Part shown: positions 1-5,971 of the stretch, one piece after another | Layout of the letters: each line of letters begins with the position of its first letter | How positions within the stretch are numbered: the first letter of the stretch is position 1 | Assembly (NCBI GenBank): GCA_013329355.1 | Contig: DUKK01000055.1 | Span: 1 to 9,554 of the forward strand | DNA from: Candidatus Poseidoniaceae archaeon | GTDB taxonomy: Archaea; Thermoplasmatota; Poseidoniia; Poseidoniales; Poseidoniaceae | DNA: 9,554 nt | Reading direction: 5' to 3' | Notes under the pieces: model-generated | Told to the model about the DNA's origin: nothing | The model's database searches: none | The model's input: the letters and a program-made list of their open reading frames with translations, nothing else | Made by a program: the position numbers and the translations under genes

Positions 1-692
1 GTTGCAATGATGCAAAAGGGGGTTTGTCCATTGATTGTTGCTCGGGTAATTTCGTCAACAAGTGATTCGGGTTTCATTCTTCCTCTTGAATCACAAGCAA
101 CCTTTATCAGATTTTGATAGCCAATACCCAAGACATTAGCAGACATGAGGACAGAGTAATGCGCTTCAGCTGAAACAAAAGCGACATGTTTTGATCCATC
201 GAAACCTTGCATAGAAGACATTGGATCTAATTGCTGGCGAGCACAAAGCATTCCTAGCATGTTGCCATTAGAGCCGCCGGTGGTCAAAGTTCCAAAACCC
301 TCACCATAACCGACAATTTCCATCATCCTTTCAATTATGGCTTTCTCTATCAAGGTGGCGATTGGTGATAATTCGTAGGTATACATCGATTGGTTGGTCA
401 TTGCCGCAATGACTTCGCCAACAAAACCCGCAATGTTCAATCCACCCCAGAGGGGGTTCATGAACTCAGGACGGTTAGTTTTCACACACTGACGGAGAAA
501 CTCATCGACATCGTCAAGGATGGATTGACTGCCATTTCCCTCCAATGGGAGCGACAAGTCTGTGGAGCGCTGACGCGATATAGGACTCATGTAGTCGATG
601 GTTCGTGTATTGCTGGTGGTTGAAGAGTTGATGTATGATTCAATTCGTTTAACCAAATCATCAAGGAACTGTGCTAACTCGGTCCCTCGCAT
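1..692 (-). CDS. Group II PLP-dependent amino acid decarboxylase (glutamate/cysteine sulfinate/aspartate type), N-terminal part
   Basis: This reading frame is open from an ATG at 692 to the window edge (230 codons plus two bases), so the C-terminal half is missing. The family removes the alpha-carboxyl of an acidic or aromatic amino acid using pyridoxal phosphate in the cytoplasm. Visible landmarks are NRPEFMNPLWGGLN (residues 73-86, like the HPxFFNQL segment of glutamate decarboxylases), SMYTYELSP (102-110), TTGGSNGNMLG (137-147, phosphate-binding loop) and AEAHYS (175-180), whose His178 is the residue expected to stack on the PLP ring. The tract CDSRGRMKP (200-208) followed by NGQTPF (221-226) also matches glutamate/cysteine sulfinate decarboxylases better than the shorter archaeal MfnA type. 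The catalytic lysine lies beyond the edge. An in-frame TAG two codons upstream fixes the ATG as start. Substrate (glutamate to GABA, aspartate to beta-alanine, or cysteine sulfinate) cannot be decided from this part. Confidence 0.88.
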   Translation of the reverse strand, partial: MRGTELAQFLDDLVKRIESYINSSTTSNTRTIDYMSPISRQRSTDLSLPLEGNGSQSILDDVDEFLRQCVKTNRPEFMNPLWGGLNIAGFVGEVIAAMTNQSMYTYELSPIATLIEKAIIERMMEIVGYGEGFGTLTTGGSNGNMLGMLCARQQLDPMSSMQGFDGSKHVAFVSAEAHYSVLMSANVLGIGYQNLIKVACDSRGRMKPESLVDEITRATINGQTPFCIIA

Positions 693-789
693 TGTCTAAC
701 CCGCTGCGCGCTAATCCTTTGAATAATGCGGTTGGATGGACAGAAAGTGACAGTGGTTTCACTCAAATATTCATTTTGGATGAAATAAT

Positions 790-828
790 AATCAAAATGC
801 ATTCGCACTACTCGACGCTATTTTGATT
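790..828. repeat. Inverted repeat AATCAAAAT-N21-ATTTTGATT
   Basis: Two perfect 9-base arms (790-798 and 820-828) are separated by 21 bases. The arm separation centre to centre is 30 bases, close to three helical turns, so it could be a pair of protein half-sites on one DNA face or a long stem-loop. It lies about 100-135 bases upstream of the decarboxylase start and about 190 bases upstream of the regulator gene. The region is AT-rich, so chance occurrence is possible. Confidence 0.4.
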
Positions 829-856
829 TAATATCTCGGAATTTTAATCGCCTACA

Positions 857-875
857 GTGAAAATAATTTTTTCAC
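857..875. promoter_or_regulatory. 19-base palindrome GTGAAAA-N5-TTTTCAC, candidate operator
   Basis: A perfect dyad with 7-base arms (857-863 and 869-875) and a 5-base AT spacer. Its size and symmetry suit a dimeric HTH regulator. ThiR-family regulators are known to bind palindromic sites near thiamine genes, with sequences that differ between lineages, so this is a reasonable candidate site for the regulator encoded at 1019-1891. Against this, it lies 143 bases upstream of that gene's ATG, rather far for a repressor site unless the transcript starts well upstream. Its left half (TGAAAAT) resembles the half-sites of the neighbouring 790-828 repeat (TCAAAAT). Confidence 0.4.
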
Positions 876-956
876 CATGGTAAATCCATCCAACAGGCTA
901 AATGAATCTGAAATAAGCGACAATCAGTTATTCTCAAGGGAAAAAGGCGCAACAAA

Positions 957-980
957 ATGCATGCATAATGCATATGTAAT
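957..980 (+). promoter_or_regulatory. ATGCAT cluster and TATA-like element upstream of thiR-like gene
   Basis: Three copies of the self-complementary hexamer ATGCAT sit at 957-962, 961-966 and 968-973; the first two overlap to form the palindrome ATGCATGCAT. Immediately following is CATATGTAAT (971-980), a plausible archaeal TATA-like element. If used, transcription would start near position 1000, leaving a short leader that contains the GAGG at 1008-1011 just before the ATG at 1019. A palindrome overlapping the TATA element would be well placed for autoregulation. No start-site data are available, so this remains a positional argument. Confidence 0.35.
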
Positions 981-1018
981 TAGCAATGTTGAATAAGGGG
1001 GTGTCATGAGGAACAATT

Positions 1019-1891
1019 ATGTTAGGCGAAGTAGGCAGCAAATGGATGGATAGGTTACATCAACATGTAGCTAAAGATTTACGAGGAAATGGTTGGTCAC
1101 AAACGGAAATTGCACGAGTTCTTGGCTCAACACAAAGCACGATTTCACGGCATGTGCAGAAGCCAACTATCGGCTTGCCGGCCTCGGCTGATGAAGCAAT
1201 GGTAGACTCATGGGCTAGCGAATTATCCCAGGCATTGTCATCTATCGGACCAGAGTCAAATGTGATAAGACAGCGTCTTATTGTCGAAATGCAGTTCACC
1301 GGTAACCAAACGCTCAGGTTTGATAAAACACTGACTGGTCTGGATCTTGATAGTGGGCAGGTGGAAAGAGCACTACTCAGAAGGCTTGAGTGGGCAATTG
1401 GGAGACTTGATGTAAACCGTATCAAACATATTTTACCTGCTGTTGGCATGAATATAGCATCCTGCACCAAAGGTGCTAGAGAAGCCAGTGATGTTGCAGC
1501 CTTCCCCGGACGAATAGCAATAGTTAACGGCAAACTCAGACATCACGAGACACCAGCATTCGGAGTGTCAAACCATTTAGCATCAATTTTAATCCAGGCG
1601 CACACCATGAATGAGGCTAAAACATCGATTATCAACCTGAAGCCACTTACCTCAGACGACAGCGTAAACGTTAGAAAAATAAAACAGATTTGTGACGATT
1701 TAGGTTACTCATTCGCCACCTGTAATAAAGGTAAATTAGTTGGCTCACACTCTAAAATCGACCTAATCCTCGATGAGGGGGGTTATGGCTGGGAACCAAG
1801 TCTTTACATCTTAGCGCACAACCCGCTCGAATTAATAGACCGCACACACCAAATTGCGGGCCACTTAGGAGGTGTAATGAATGCAGTTTAG
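1019..1891 (+). CDS. thiR: ThiR-like transcriptional regulator: HTH domain fused to a ThiN (thiamine phosphate synthase-like) domain
   Basis: A 290-residue DNA-binding protein that probably regulates thiamine uptake. An N-terminal helix-turn-helix covers about residues 13-46, with WSQTEIARVLGSTQSTISRHV as recognition unit. After a linker, residues about 118-286 match the archaeal ThiN domain: ILPAVGMNIA (138-147), DVAAFPGRI (158-166), PAFGVSNHLA (179-188) and GYGWEPSLYIL near 255-265. ThiN in ThiDN enzymes joins the pyrimidine and thiazole moieties into thiamine phosphate. In ThiR regulators it serves as ligand sensor, and the known ligands are thiamine phosphates. There is no kinase (ThiD) domain, so a purely enzymatic role is less likely. 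Arg165 and His186 lie in motifs conserved in ThiN, so residual catalysis cannot be excluded. ATG 1019 follows GAGG (1008-1011) and an in-frame TGA at 1007-1009. The gene overlaps the thiB-like gene by 11 bases, implying co-transcription. Confidence 0.85.
   Translation: MLGEVGSKWMDRLHQHVAKDLRGNGWSQTEIARVLGSTQSTISRHVQKPTIGLPASADEAMVDSWASELSQALSSIGPESNVIRQRLIVEMQFTGNQTLRFDKTLTGLDLDSGQVERALLRRLEWAIGRLDVNRIKHILPAVGMNIASCTKGAREASDVAAFPGRIAIVNGKLRHHETPAFGVSNHLASILIQAHTMNEAKTSIINLKPLTSDDSVNVRKIKQICDDLGYSFATCNKGKLVGSHSKIDLILDEGGYGWEPSLYILAHNPLELIDRTHQIAGHLGGVMNAV
1867..1874 (+). promoter_or_regulatory. Strong Shine-Dalgarno AGGAGGTG for the thiB-like gene
   Basis: AGGAGGTG lies inside the last codons of the regulator gene, six bases before ATG 1881. 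It selects this ATG over the out-of-frame ATG at 1877, which belongs to the regulator's own reading frame. It indicates translational coupling of regulator and binding protein. Confidence 0.75.
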
Positions 1892-2987
1892 AGCTATCCT
1901 GTGTAGTATCGTCATTATGTCCTTCGGCCTAGCAGGGTGCATCGGTAACGACAGCGAGTCAAGCGGACCTTGCGATGACGGCACCGTCGATATCTTGACC
2001 TATGACATCCTAGCCTTGAGCGAGGATATGGTAAACCAATTCACTACAGAATCCGGATACTGTGTCAATTTCATCTATGAGGACGATGCTGGCAGCATAC
2101 TGGATAAAATGATGTTGACAAAGAATAGCCCCGTCGCAGACCTCATGATTGGCTTGGACAACACATACTTGCAAACCGCCCTCGCTAATGATCTGTTGGA
2201 AGAAACCAATTATGTCAATAACGCCGGTTATCAAAACATTACCGAAGCAGCATTAGAACCATATTCCGGAAGTATGGCTGTCCCGTTTGATATGGGGCCA
2301 GTGTGTCTGAACTACGACGAGCGATTTGTTGACGACGAAAATGTCTCAACACCGACATCTCTATGGAATCTAACAGAGGATGAATGGCGCGGAAAATTAA
2401 CCTTCCCCTCGCCGGTAACCTCGTCCCCCGGGCGAGCCTTCTTGGTGGCGACAATCGACTATTTCGAAAATGATGATGACACTGAGACCAACGCATTTGA
2501 TTGGTGGCAAGCAATAACGGACAATGATGCTATATTTACCTCTGGCTGGACCGAGTCTTACGAAACACACTACACTGGCGGGTATGGCGAGTATACAGAC
2601 GGATACATCGGAGATGCGCACCTTACTGTGTCATACTGCCAATCTCCCGGAGTGGAAGCCTTCTACGCTGGAAACTACACCCACTCTACCTCGATAGTAT
2701 TACCAAAAACCACGTTCCAGCAAGTCGAATACACCGGAATTATCAGTGGCGCACAAGATGTCGATGCCGCTGAGGCATTCATTGCATACTTATTGAGCAA
2801 TGAGGTAAATTCAAACATGCCGGTGAACAATCTGATGTATTCAGTTCTTAAAGACCAAACTCTGCCAGAGACAGACGGTTACAGGTATCACTCGGACATT
2901 CCAGAGGAAAACACCGATATCGAGATTTCCAGAATAAATGAAGAAATGTCGACGTGGTTACAAAACTGGCAAACAGCAACCGATTGA
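1881..2987 (+). CDS. thiB: ThiB/TbpA-like thiamine-binding lipoprotein of an ABC importer
   Basis: A 368-residue extracytoplasmic solute-binding protein, predicted to capture thiamine (or a close relative) and pass it to the permease encoded next. A short signal peptide ends in the lipobox LAGC with Cys20 as lipid-anchor site. Family landmarks follow in order: VDILTYDIL (36-44), DLMIGLDNTYL (87-97), VPFDMGPVCLNYD (134-146), FPSPVTSSPG (175-184), SGWTESY (221-227) and LTVSYCQSP (248-256). Trp223 and Tyr252 fall where ThiB proteins carry conserved aromatics (judged by eye). A Gly/Tyr-rich stretch THYTGGYGEYTDGYIGD (229-245) appears about ten residues longer than the bacterial segment. Mature cysteines 31, 61, 142 and 253 could form two disulfides. 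GC content looks higher (near 50%, peaking around 2400-2460) than in the permease gene. Iron or polyamine binding proteins are related, but the ThiN-type regulator upstream favours thiamine. Confidence 0.85.
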   Translation: MQFRAILCSIVIMSFGLAGCIGNDSESSGPCDDGTVDILTYDILALSEDMVNQFTTESGYCVNFIYEDDAGSILDKMMLTKNSPVADLMIGLDNTYLQTALANDLLEETNYVNNAGYQNITEAALEPYSGSMAVPFDMGPVCLNYDERFVDDENVSTPTSLWNLTEDEWRGKLTFPSPVTSSPGRAFLVATIDYFENDDDTETNAFDWWQAITDNDAIFTSGWTESYETHYTGGYGEYTDGYIGDAHLTVSYCQSPGVEAFYAGNYTHSTSIVLPKTTFQQVEYTGIISGAQDVDAAEAFIAYLLSNEVNSNMPVNNLMYSVLKDQTLPETDGYRYHSDIPEENTDIEISRINEEMSTWLQNWQTATD

Positions 2988-2996
2988 GGTGAGACT

Positions 2997-4751
2997 GTGC
3001 TGAACCTGAGTCAGCACCGCAACCTCACCATCGTCACCCAGTGGGCGGTAATAATCGGGTTCTGTGCGCTCACTATACTGCCACTAAGCTATGCAATTTT
3101 TCGACTAACATCGGTCACAGGTATGTCAACGTTTTCTGCTTTGTCAGAGTTTTTTTCTGATGATGACACTGTGAGAGCATTAGAATTCACTATTTTAGAA
3201 GCAACTATTTCAACACTATTTACCCTAGTGATTGGTCTGCCAGTAGCTTGGTATCTAGGTCGTTACAAATGGCGCAATATCAGATTTTTCCGGGCCATAC
3301 TCTCAGTTCCATTTGTGACCCCATCGATTGTTGTTGCAATGGGATTCTTGATGCTAATTGATCCCGATGGCTTGCTTGATTCTATGGGAGTTGATTTGCG
3401 CTTGGAAACTGGCATAATTGGTGATATAGCGAATGTAACAGGGTGGAGTAACCCTGGCCATTTCATTGCTCTCATCGCTGCTCACGTGTGGTTTAATTTA
3501 TCACTTGTAATGAGGTTTATTGAACCAACTCTAGCAACACTAGATCGAACATGGGAAGAACAAATTAGGTTTCTTCCTGCTGGCAAAGGTCCTATCCGTA
3601 GATTCAGAAATCTGTGGTTCCCACTACTTGCTCCGGCTGCATTATGCGCAGCTTGTTTATGTTTTATCTTCAGTTTTAGCTCGTTTGCATTAGTAAAATG
3701 GTTGACGCCAAATCAAGATAATCTTGAAACTCTTATGGCTAAATCTGGAGGCTCAGCTGGAATATACAATTACCGCATAGACACCAGCGAAATAGTTCTA
3801 TCAACATCGGTTGTTCAATTACTGATTTTGAGTGTGGCAATTATCCTTACTGCCCGCATTCAGAAAAAACACTCAACAATTCATTCGATTGTAACAGAAA
3901 ATTCCCATAAGGTTACGAATAGAGCACCGACAAAATTGGCCCAATTTACCATATATAGTGCAATTAGTTATGCCATCTTGCCACTAATATTAGTTCTAAT
4001 TTCATCTGTTAGAATAAGAGATTCAAGAAGTAATGAACACTACTATTCAGCCAAAGCTTGGATTGAGGCATGGAACGGTAACTATTCAGCCACGGCAATC
4101 CCTGAGGCCGTGTACAATTCCCTTACTTATTGCCTGATTACATTAGTTATCGCACTACCAACCGGTTACGTGATTGCATCGGCAATTGCGCGACTGGAAG
4201 CAGAAAAAAAGCCGAATACTGCTCGTGTTGTAGAGTTCATTTCGATGATACCGCTAGCACTTTCCGCGGTGATGATTGGCCTAGGAATTTTAATTGGTGT
4301 GTTAAAATGGGCTCCCGATTTGTTCTCTTGGGCGGTCCTTCCTGCTGTTCCTCACATTATAATTACAACACCATTTGTCGTTAGAATTATGCTGCCAGCA
4401 ATAAGGTCACAAGAGCCAGAGTATCACGAACAGGCCTTATTGCTTGGACTCTCACCGATTAGCGCGTGGTGGCACGGAAGAGTTGCTTTGTTACGCGCTC
4501 CTATAGTAGTGTCAGCTGCGTTAACTATGGCCTTTTCTTTAGGTGAATTTGGCGCATCATGGATTCTAATTCGGTCTGGCAGTTGGAATAGTTTGTCAGT
4601 GCTTGTCGACCAGTTAATGGGCCGGCCGAAGTTTGATCCACTCATCCAACCAATGGCCATGGCTGCTGCTGCTACCCTAATGATTTTGACATTTATTCTA
4701 TTCATGATTGCAGAAAGATTCCGGCATAATCAAGAGGGAAGTGGTTTCTGA
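2997..4751 (+). CDS. thiP: ThiP-like thiamine ABC transporter permease, two fused permease domains
   Basis: A 584-residue polytopic membrane protein with two homologous halves, each a MetI-type permease domain, as in bacterial ThiP (a little over 530 residues). The first half spans about residues 15-290 and the second about 315-575, joined by a cytoplasmic linker rich in His, Ser and Lys (about 288-315). Each half has the EAA-type coupling loop that contacts the ATPase: around EEQIRFLPAGKGPIRRF (187-203) and HEQALLLGLSPISAWWHGR (477-495). The second copy is closer to the consensus. Because both halves are present, one polypeptide makes the whole channel. The start is GTG, preceded by GAGGTGAG (2986-2993) overlapping the stop of the thiB-like gene, nine bases after it. 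The last base of its stop codon is the first base of the next gene's ATG. Codons are more A/T-ending than in the binding-protein gene. Confidence 0.88.
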   Translation: MLNLSQHRNLTIVTQWAVIIGFCALTILPLSYAIFRLTSVTGMSTFSALSEFFSDDDTVRALEFTILEATISTLFTLVIGLPVAWYLGRYKWRNIRFFRAILSVPFVTPSIVVAMGFLMLIDPDGLLDSMGVDLRLETGIIGDIANVTGWSNPGHFIALIAAHVWFNLSLVMRFIEPTLATLDRTWEEQIRFLPAGKGPIRRFRNLWFPLLAPAALCAACLCFIFSFSSFALVKWLTPNQDNLETLMAKSGGSAGIYNYRIDTSEIVLSTSVVQLLILSVAIILTARIQKKHSTIHSIVTENSHKVTNRAPTKLAQFTIYSAISYAILPLILVLISSVRIRDSRSNEHYYSAKAWIEAWNGNYSATAIPEAVYNSLTYCLITLVIALPTGYVIASAIARLEAEKKPNTARVVEFISMIPLALSAVMIGLGILIGVLKWAPDLFSWAVLPAVPHIIITTPFVVRIMLPAIRSQEPEYHEQALLLGLSPISAWWHGRVALLRAPIVVSAALTMAFSLGEFGASWILIRSGSWNSLSVLVDQLMGRPKFDPLIQPMAMAAAATLMILTFILFMIAERFRHNQEGSGF

Positions 4752-5410
4752 TGGCTGAGGTTAACTCATTCCTAACAGTCAATATTGAGGACAAACAGTT
4801 CGAGAACACAACGATTTTTTCTAATCTGCGCTTGTCTATGAGAGAAGACGAGATTATCTCTATCTTTGGACCCAGCGGCTGCGGAAAAACTACCCTATTG
4901 CGGATGATAGCAGGGCTTGAAGAAACTATTGAAAATGAGATAATTTTGGCAGATGTGTATCAACATCAGGTTGGATTCATTTTTCAAAAACCCGTGTTAT
5001 ATCCACATCTTAATGTGGCCAAGAACATACTTTTAGGCAGTACGGCTAAGTTAACCAAACAAGAACAGTTAGCGACTGTTGATGAATCGTTGCAAATGGT
5101 TGGTTTACCGGGATTTGGTAAGAGAAAGGTAACAACCTTGTCCGGAGGCGAAGCGCAGCGTGTGGTGTTGGCTAGAGCACTGCTGGCGCGTCCAAAATTA
5201 CTACTGTTGGATGAACCATTTTCTTCCCTTGATTTAGACTCGCGGCGACAATTAGCAACCGAGGTGAAAGCTATTTTGCGTGAGCAAAATGTAGCAGCAA
5301 TTCATGTCTCACACGACATTGAAGAGGCAAAAATCATCTCCGATCGAATTTTAAATTGGGGAAATATTTGCGATCCAAGCAACGCAAGCAATAATAACGA
5401 GCAAGACTAA
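4751..5410 (+). CDS. thiQ: ThiQ-like ABC transporter ATPase
   Basis: A 219-residue nucleotide-binding subunit that powers the importer from the cytoplasmic face. All ATPase motifs are intact: Walker A GPSGCGKTT (40-48), Q-loop FQKP with Gln79, signature LSGGEAQR (130-137), Walker B LLLLDEP (150-156), D-loop SSLD (158-161) and the H-loop His188 in HVSHD. It ends soon after the H-loop and lacks the C-terminal regulatory (TOBE-like) domain of the longer iron, polyamine and sugar ATPases, which agrees with the short ThiQ type. The strand/loop between Walker A and the Q-loop is also short. Its ATG shares one base with the permease stop codon, a classic translational coupling. A weak GAGGG (4734-4738) lies 12 bases upstream. 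Confidence 0.87.
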   Translation: MAEVNSFLTVNIEDKQFENTTIFSNLRLSMREDEIISIFGPSGCGKTTLLRMIAGLEETIENEIILADVYQHQVGFIFQKPVLYPHLNVAKNILLGSTAKLTKQEQLATVDESLQMVGLPGFGKRKVTTLSGGEAQRVVLARALLARPKLLLLDEPFSSLDLDSRRQLATEVKAILREQNVAAIHVSHDIEEAKIISDRILNWGNICDPSNASNNNEQD

Positions 5411-5426
5411 GTCTGACTCGAGCCAC

Positions 5427-5963
5427 ATGCCTGCAGTCCCGATAGAGGTTTTGCCCTACGTGAGAGGCATTCAGTTGGTCCTCTCATCCTATGAGGGTTA
5501 CACCAAAGGCAAACGACGGGAGGCTGATGGACTAATTAGAGATGAGATTAAACGGGCTGGAACAAGGGCTCGCAATCATCTCTCTAATATCCAGGATATT
5601 GCGTTCAAATCGGATAACATGGATATTGCTAGAATAGCTAAACTAGCCACATCTGAAATAGACAAACTCATTGAAGATGTTGATAAATCAGTTACAGGGA
5701 TGAACCACGCGTTTTTTTCTGGCGCTCGCTCGGTAAAGGTATCAGATTTGAAGAAATTGATCAAGCATGACCATGATGTTATCGAAATGGTCACTAAAGC
5801 AATCAATATAGCCAACAGTGCAGAGCATGCATTCGGCACCAGTAGTCCAGATGAAGAGGTGAAAAACCTGATACAACAATGCCAGCAAATGATTACAAGT
5901 TGTCAAGGCTTCTTTAATTCTAGAAATAAAATACTCGGTGGCCTCAGGCAGAAAACAAAGTAG
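5427..5963 (+). CDS. Unrecognised 178-residue helical protein, fifth gene of the thi operon
   Basis: I do not recognise a family. The product is soluble, with no signal peptide and no membrane span, and appears almost entirely alpha-helical: amphipathic stretches at about 10-62 (rich in Arg/Lys), 63-92, 105-136 and 141-172, separated by short Gly/Ser/Pro turns such as FGTSSPDEE (136-144). Two cysteines (152, 159) lie close together in the last helix. It starts 16 bases after the ATPase gene, with no Shine-Dalgarno before ATG 5427. GTG 5460 (residue 12) is an alternative start with GAGG 11 bases upstream. The downstream SPFH-like gene begins eight bases after its stop, using AGGTGG that overlaps this stop codon, so the two are probably made together and may be partners. 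A four-helix bundle adaptor would fit the pattern, but no function is claimed. Confidence 0.75.
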   Translation: MPAVPIEVLPYVRGIQLVLSSYEGYTKGKRREADGLIRDEIKRAGTRARNHLSNIQDIAFKSDNMDIARIAKLATSEIDKLIEDVDKSVTGMNHAFFSGARSVKVSDLKKLIKHDHDVIEMVTKAINIANSAEHAFGTSSPDEEVKNLIQQCQQMITSCQGFFNSRNKILGGLRQKTK

Positions 5964-5967
5964 GTGG
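5962..5967 (+). promoter_or_regulatory. Shine-Dalgarno AGGTGG deciding the GTG start of the SPFH-like gene
   Basis: AGGTGG begins within the TAG stop (5961-5963) of the 178-residue protein gene and ends four bases before GTG 5972. It supports the non-ATG start and suggests that translation of the two genes is coupled. Confidence 0.6.
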
Positions 5968-5971
5968 TAAA

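Larger units (their letters stand above)
693..1018. other. Divergent intergenic region between decarboxylase and thiR-like gene
   Basis: This 326-base AT-rich stretch separates two divergent genes and has no convincing coding frame. It must carry both promoters. It holds several inverted repeats: AGTGA/TCACT (746-763), TTCAT/ATGAA (770-784), AATCAAAAT/ATTTTGATT (790-828) and GTGAAAA/TTTTCAC (857-875). Nearer the plus-strand gene there is a cluster of three ATGCAT hexamers (957-973). TATA-like stretches occur at 825-835, 860-872 and 971-980. I found no TPP riboswitch signature (no CTGAGA box), so control of the thiamine operon more likely goes through the encoded regulator. Confidence 0.7.

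Noticed and set aside
390..623. Plus-strand open frame of 77 codons
   Set aside because: It lies wholly inside the minus-strand decarboxylase, whose translation matches a known family over its full length; the plus-strand peptide resembles nothing.
711..735. CCTTTGAA tract resembling part of a TPP riboswitch (ACCCTTTGAACCTGA)
   Set aside because: Only about eight bases match, the CTGAGA box and paired stems are missing, and it lies some 300 bases from the thiamine operon start.
746..763. AGTGA/TCACT inverted repeat with 8-base loop
   Set aside because: Five-base arms are expected by chance in a region of this size; noted only as part of the intergenic description.
1060..1533. Minus-strand open frame of 157 codons inside the regulator gene
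   Set aside because: It is antisense to the well-supported HTH-ThiN coding region and shows no family motif or start signal.
2239..2621. Minus-strand frames inside the thiB-like gene
   Set aside because: They arise from the GC-richer, C-ending codons of the thiB-like gene; the peptides are Arg-rich and featureless.
4130..4384. Plus-strand 84-codon frame inside the permease gene
   Set aside because: It is a frame-shifted reading of a permease domain that is intact in its own frame.
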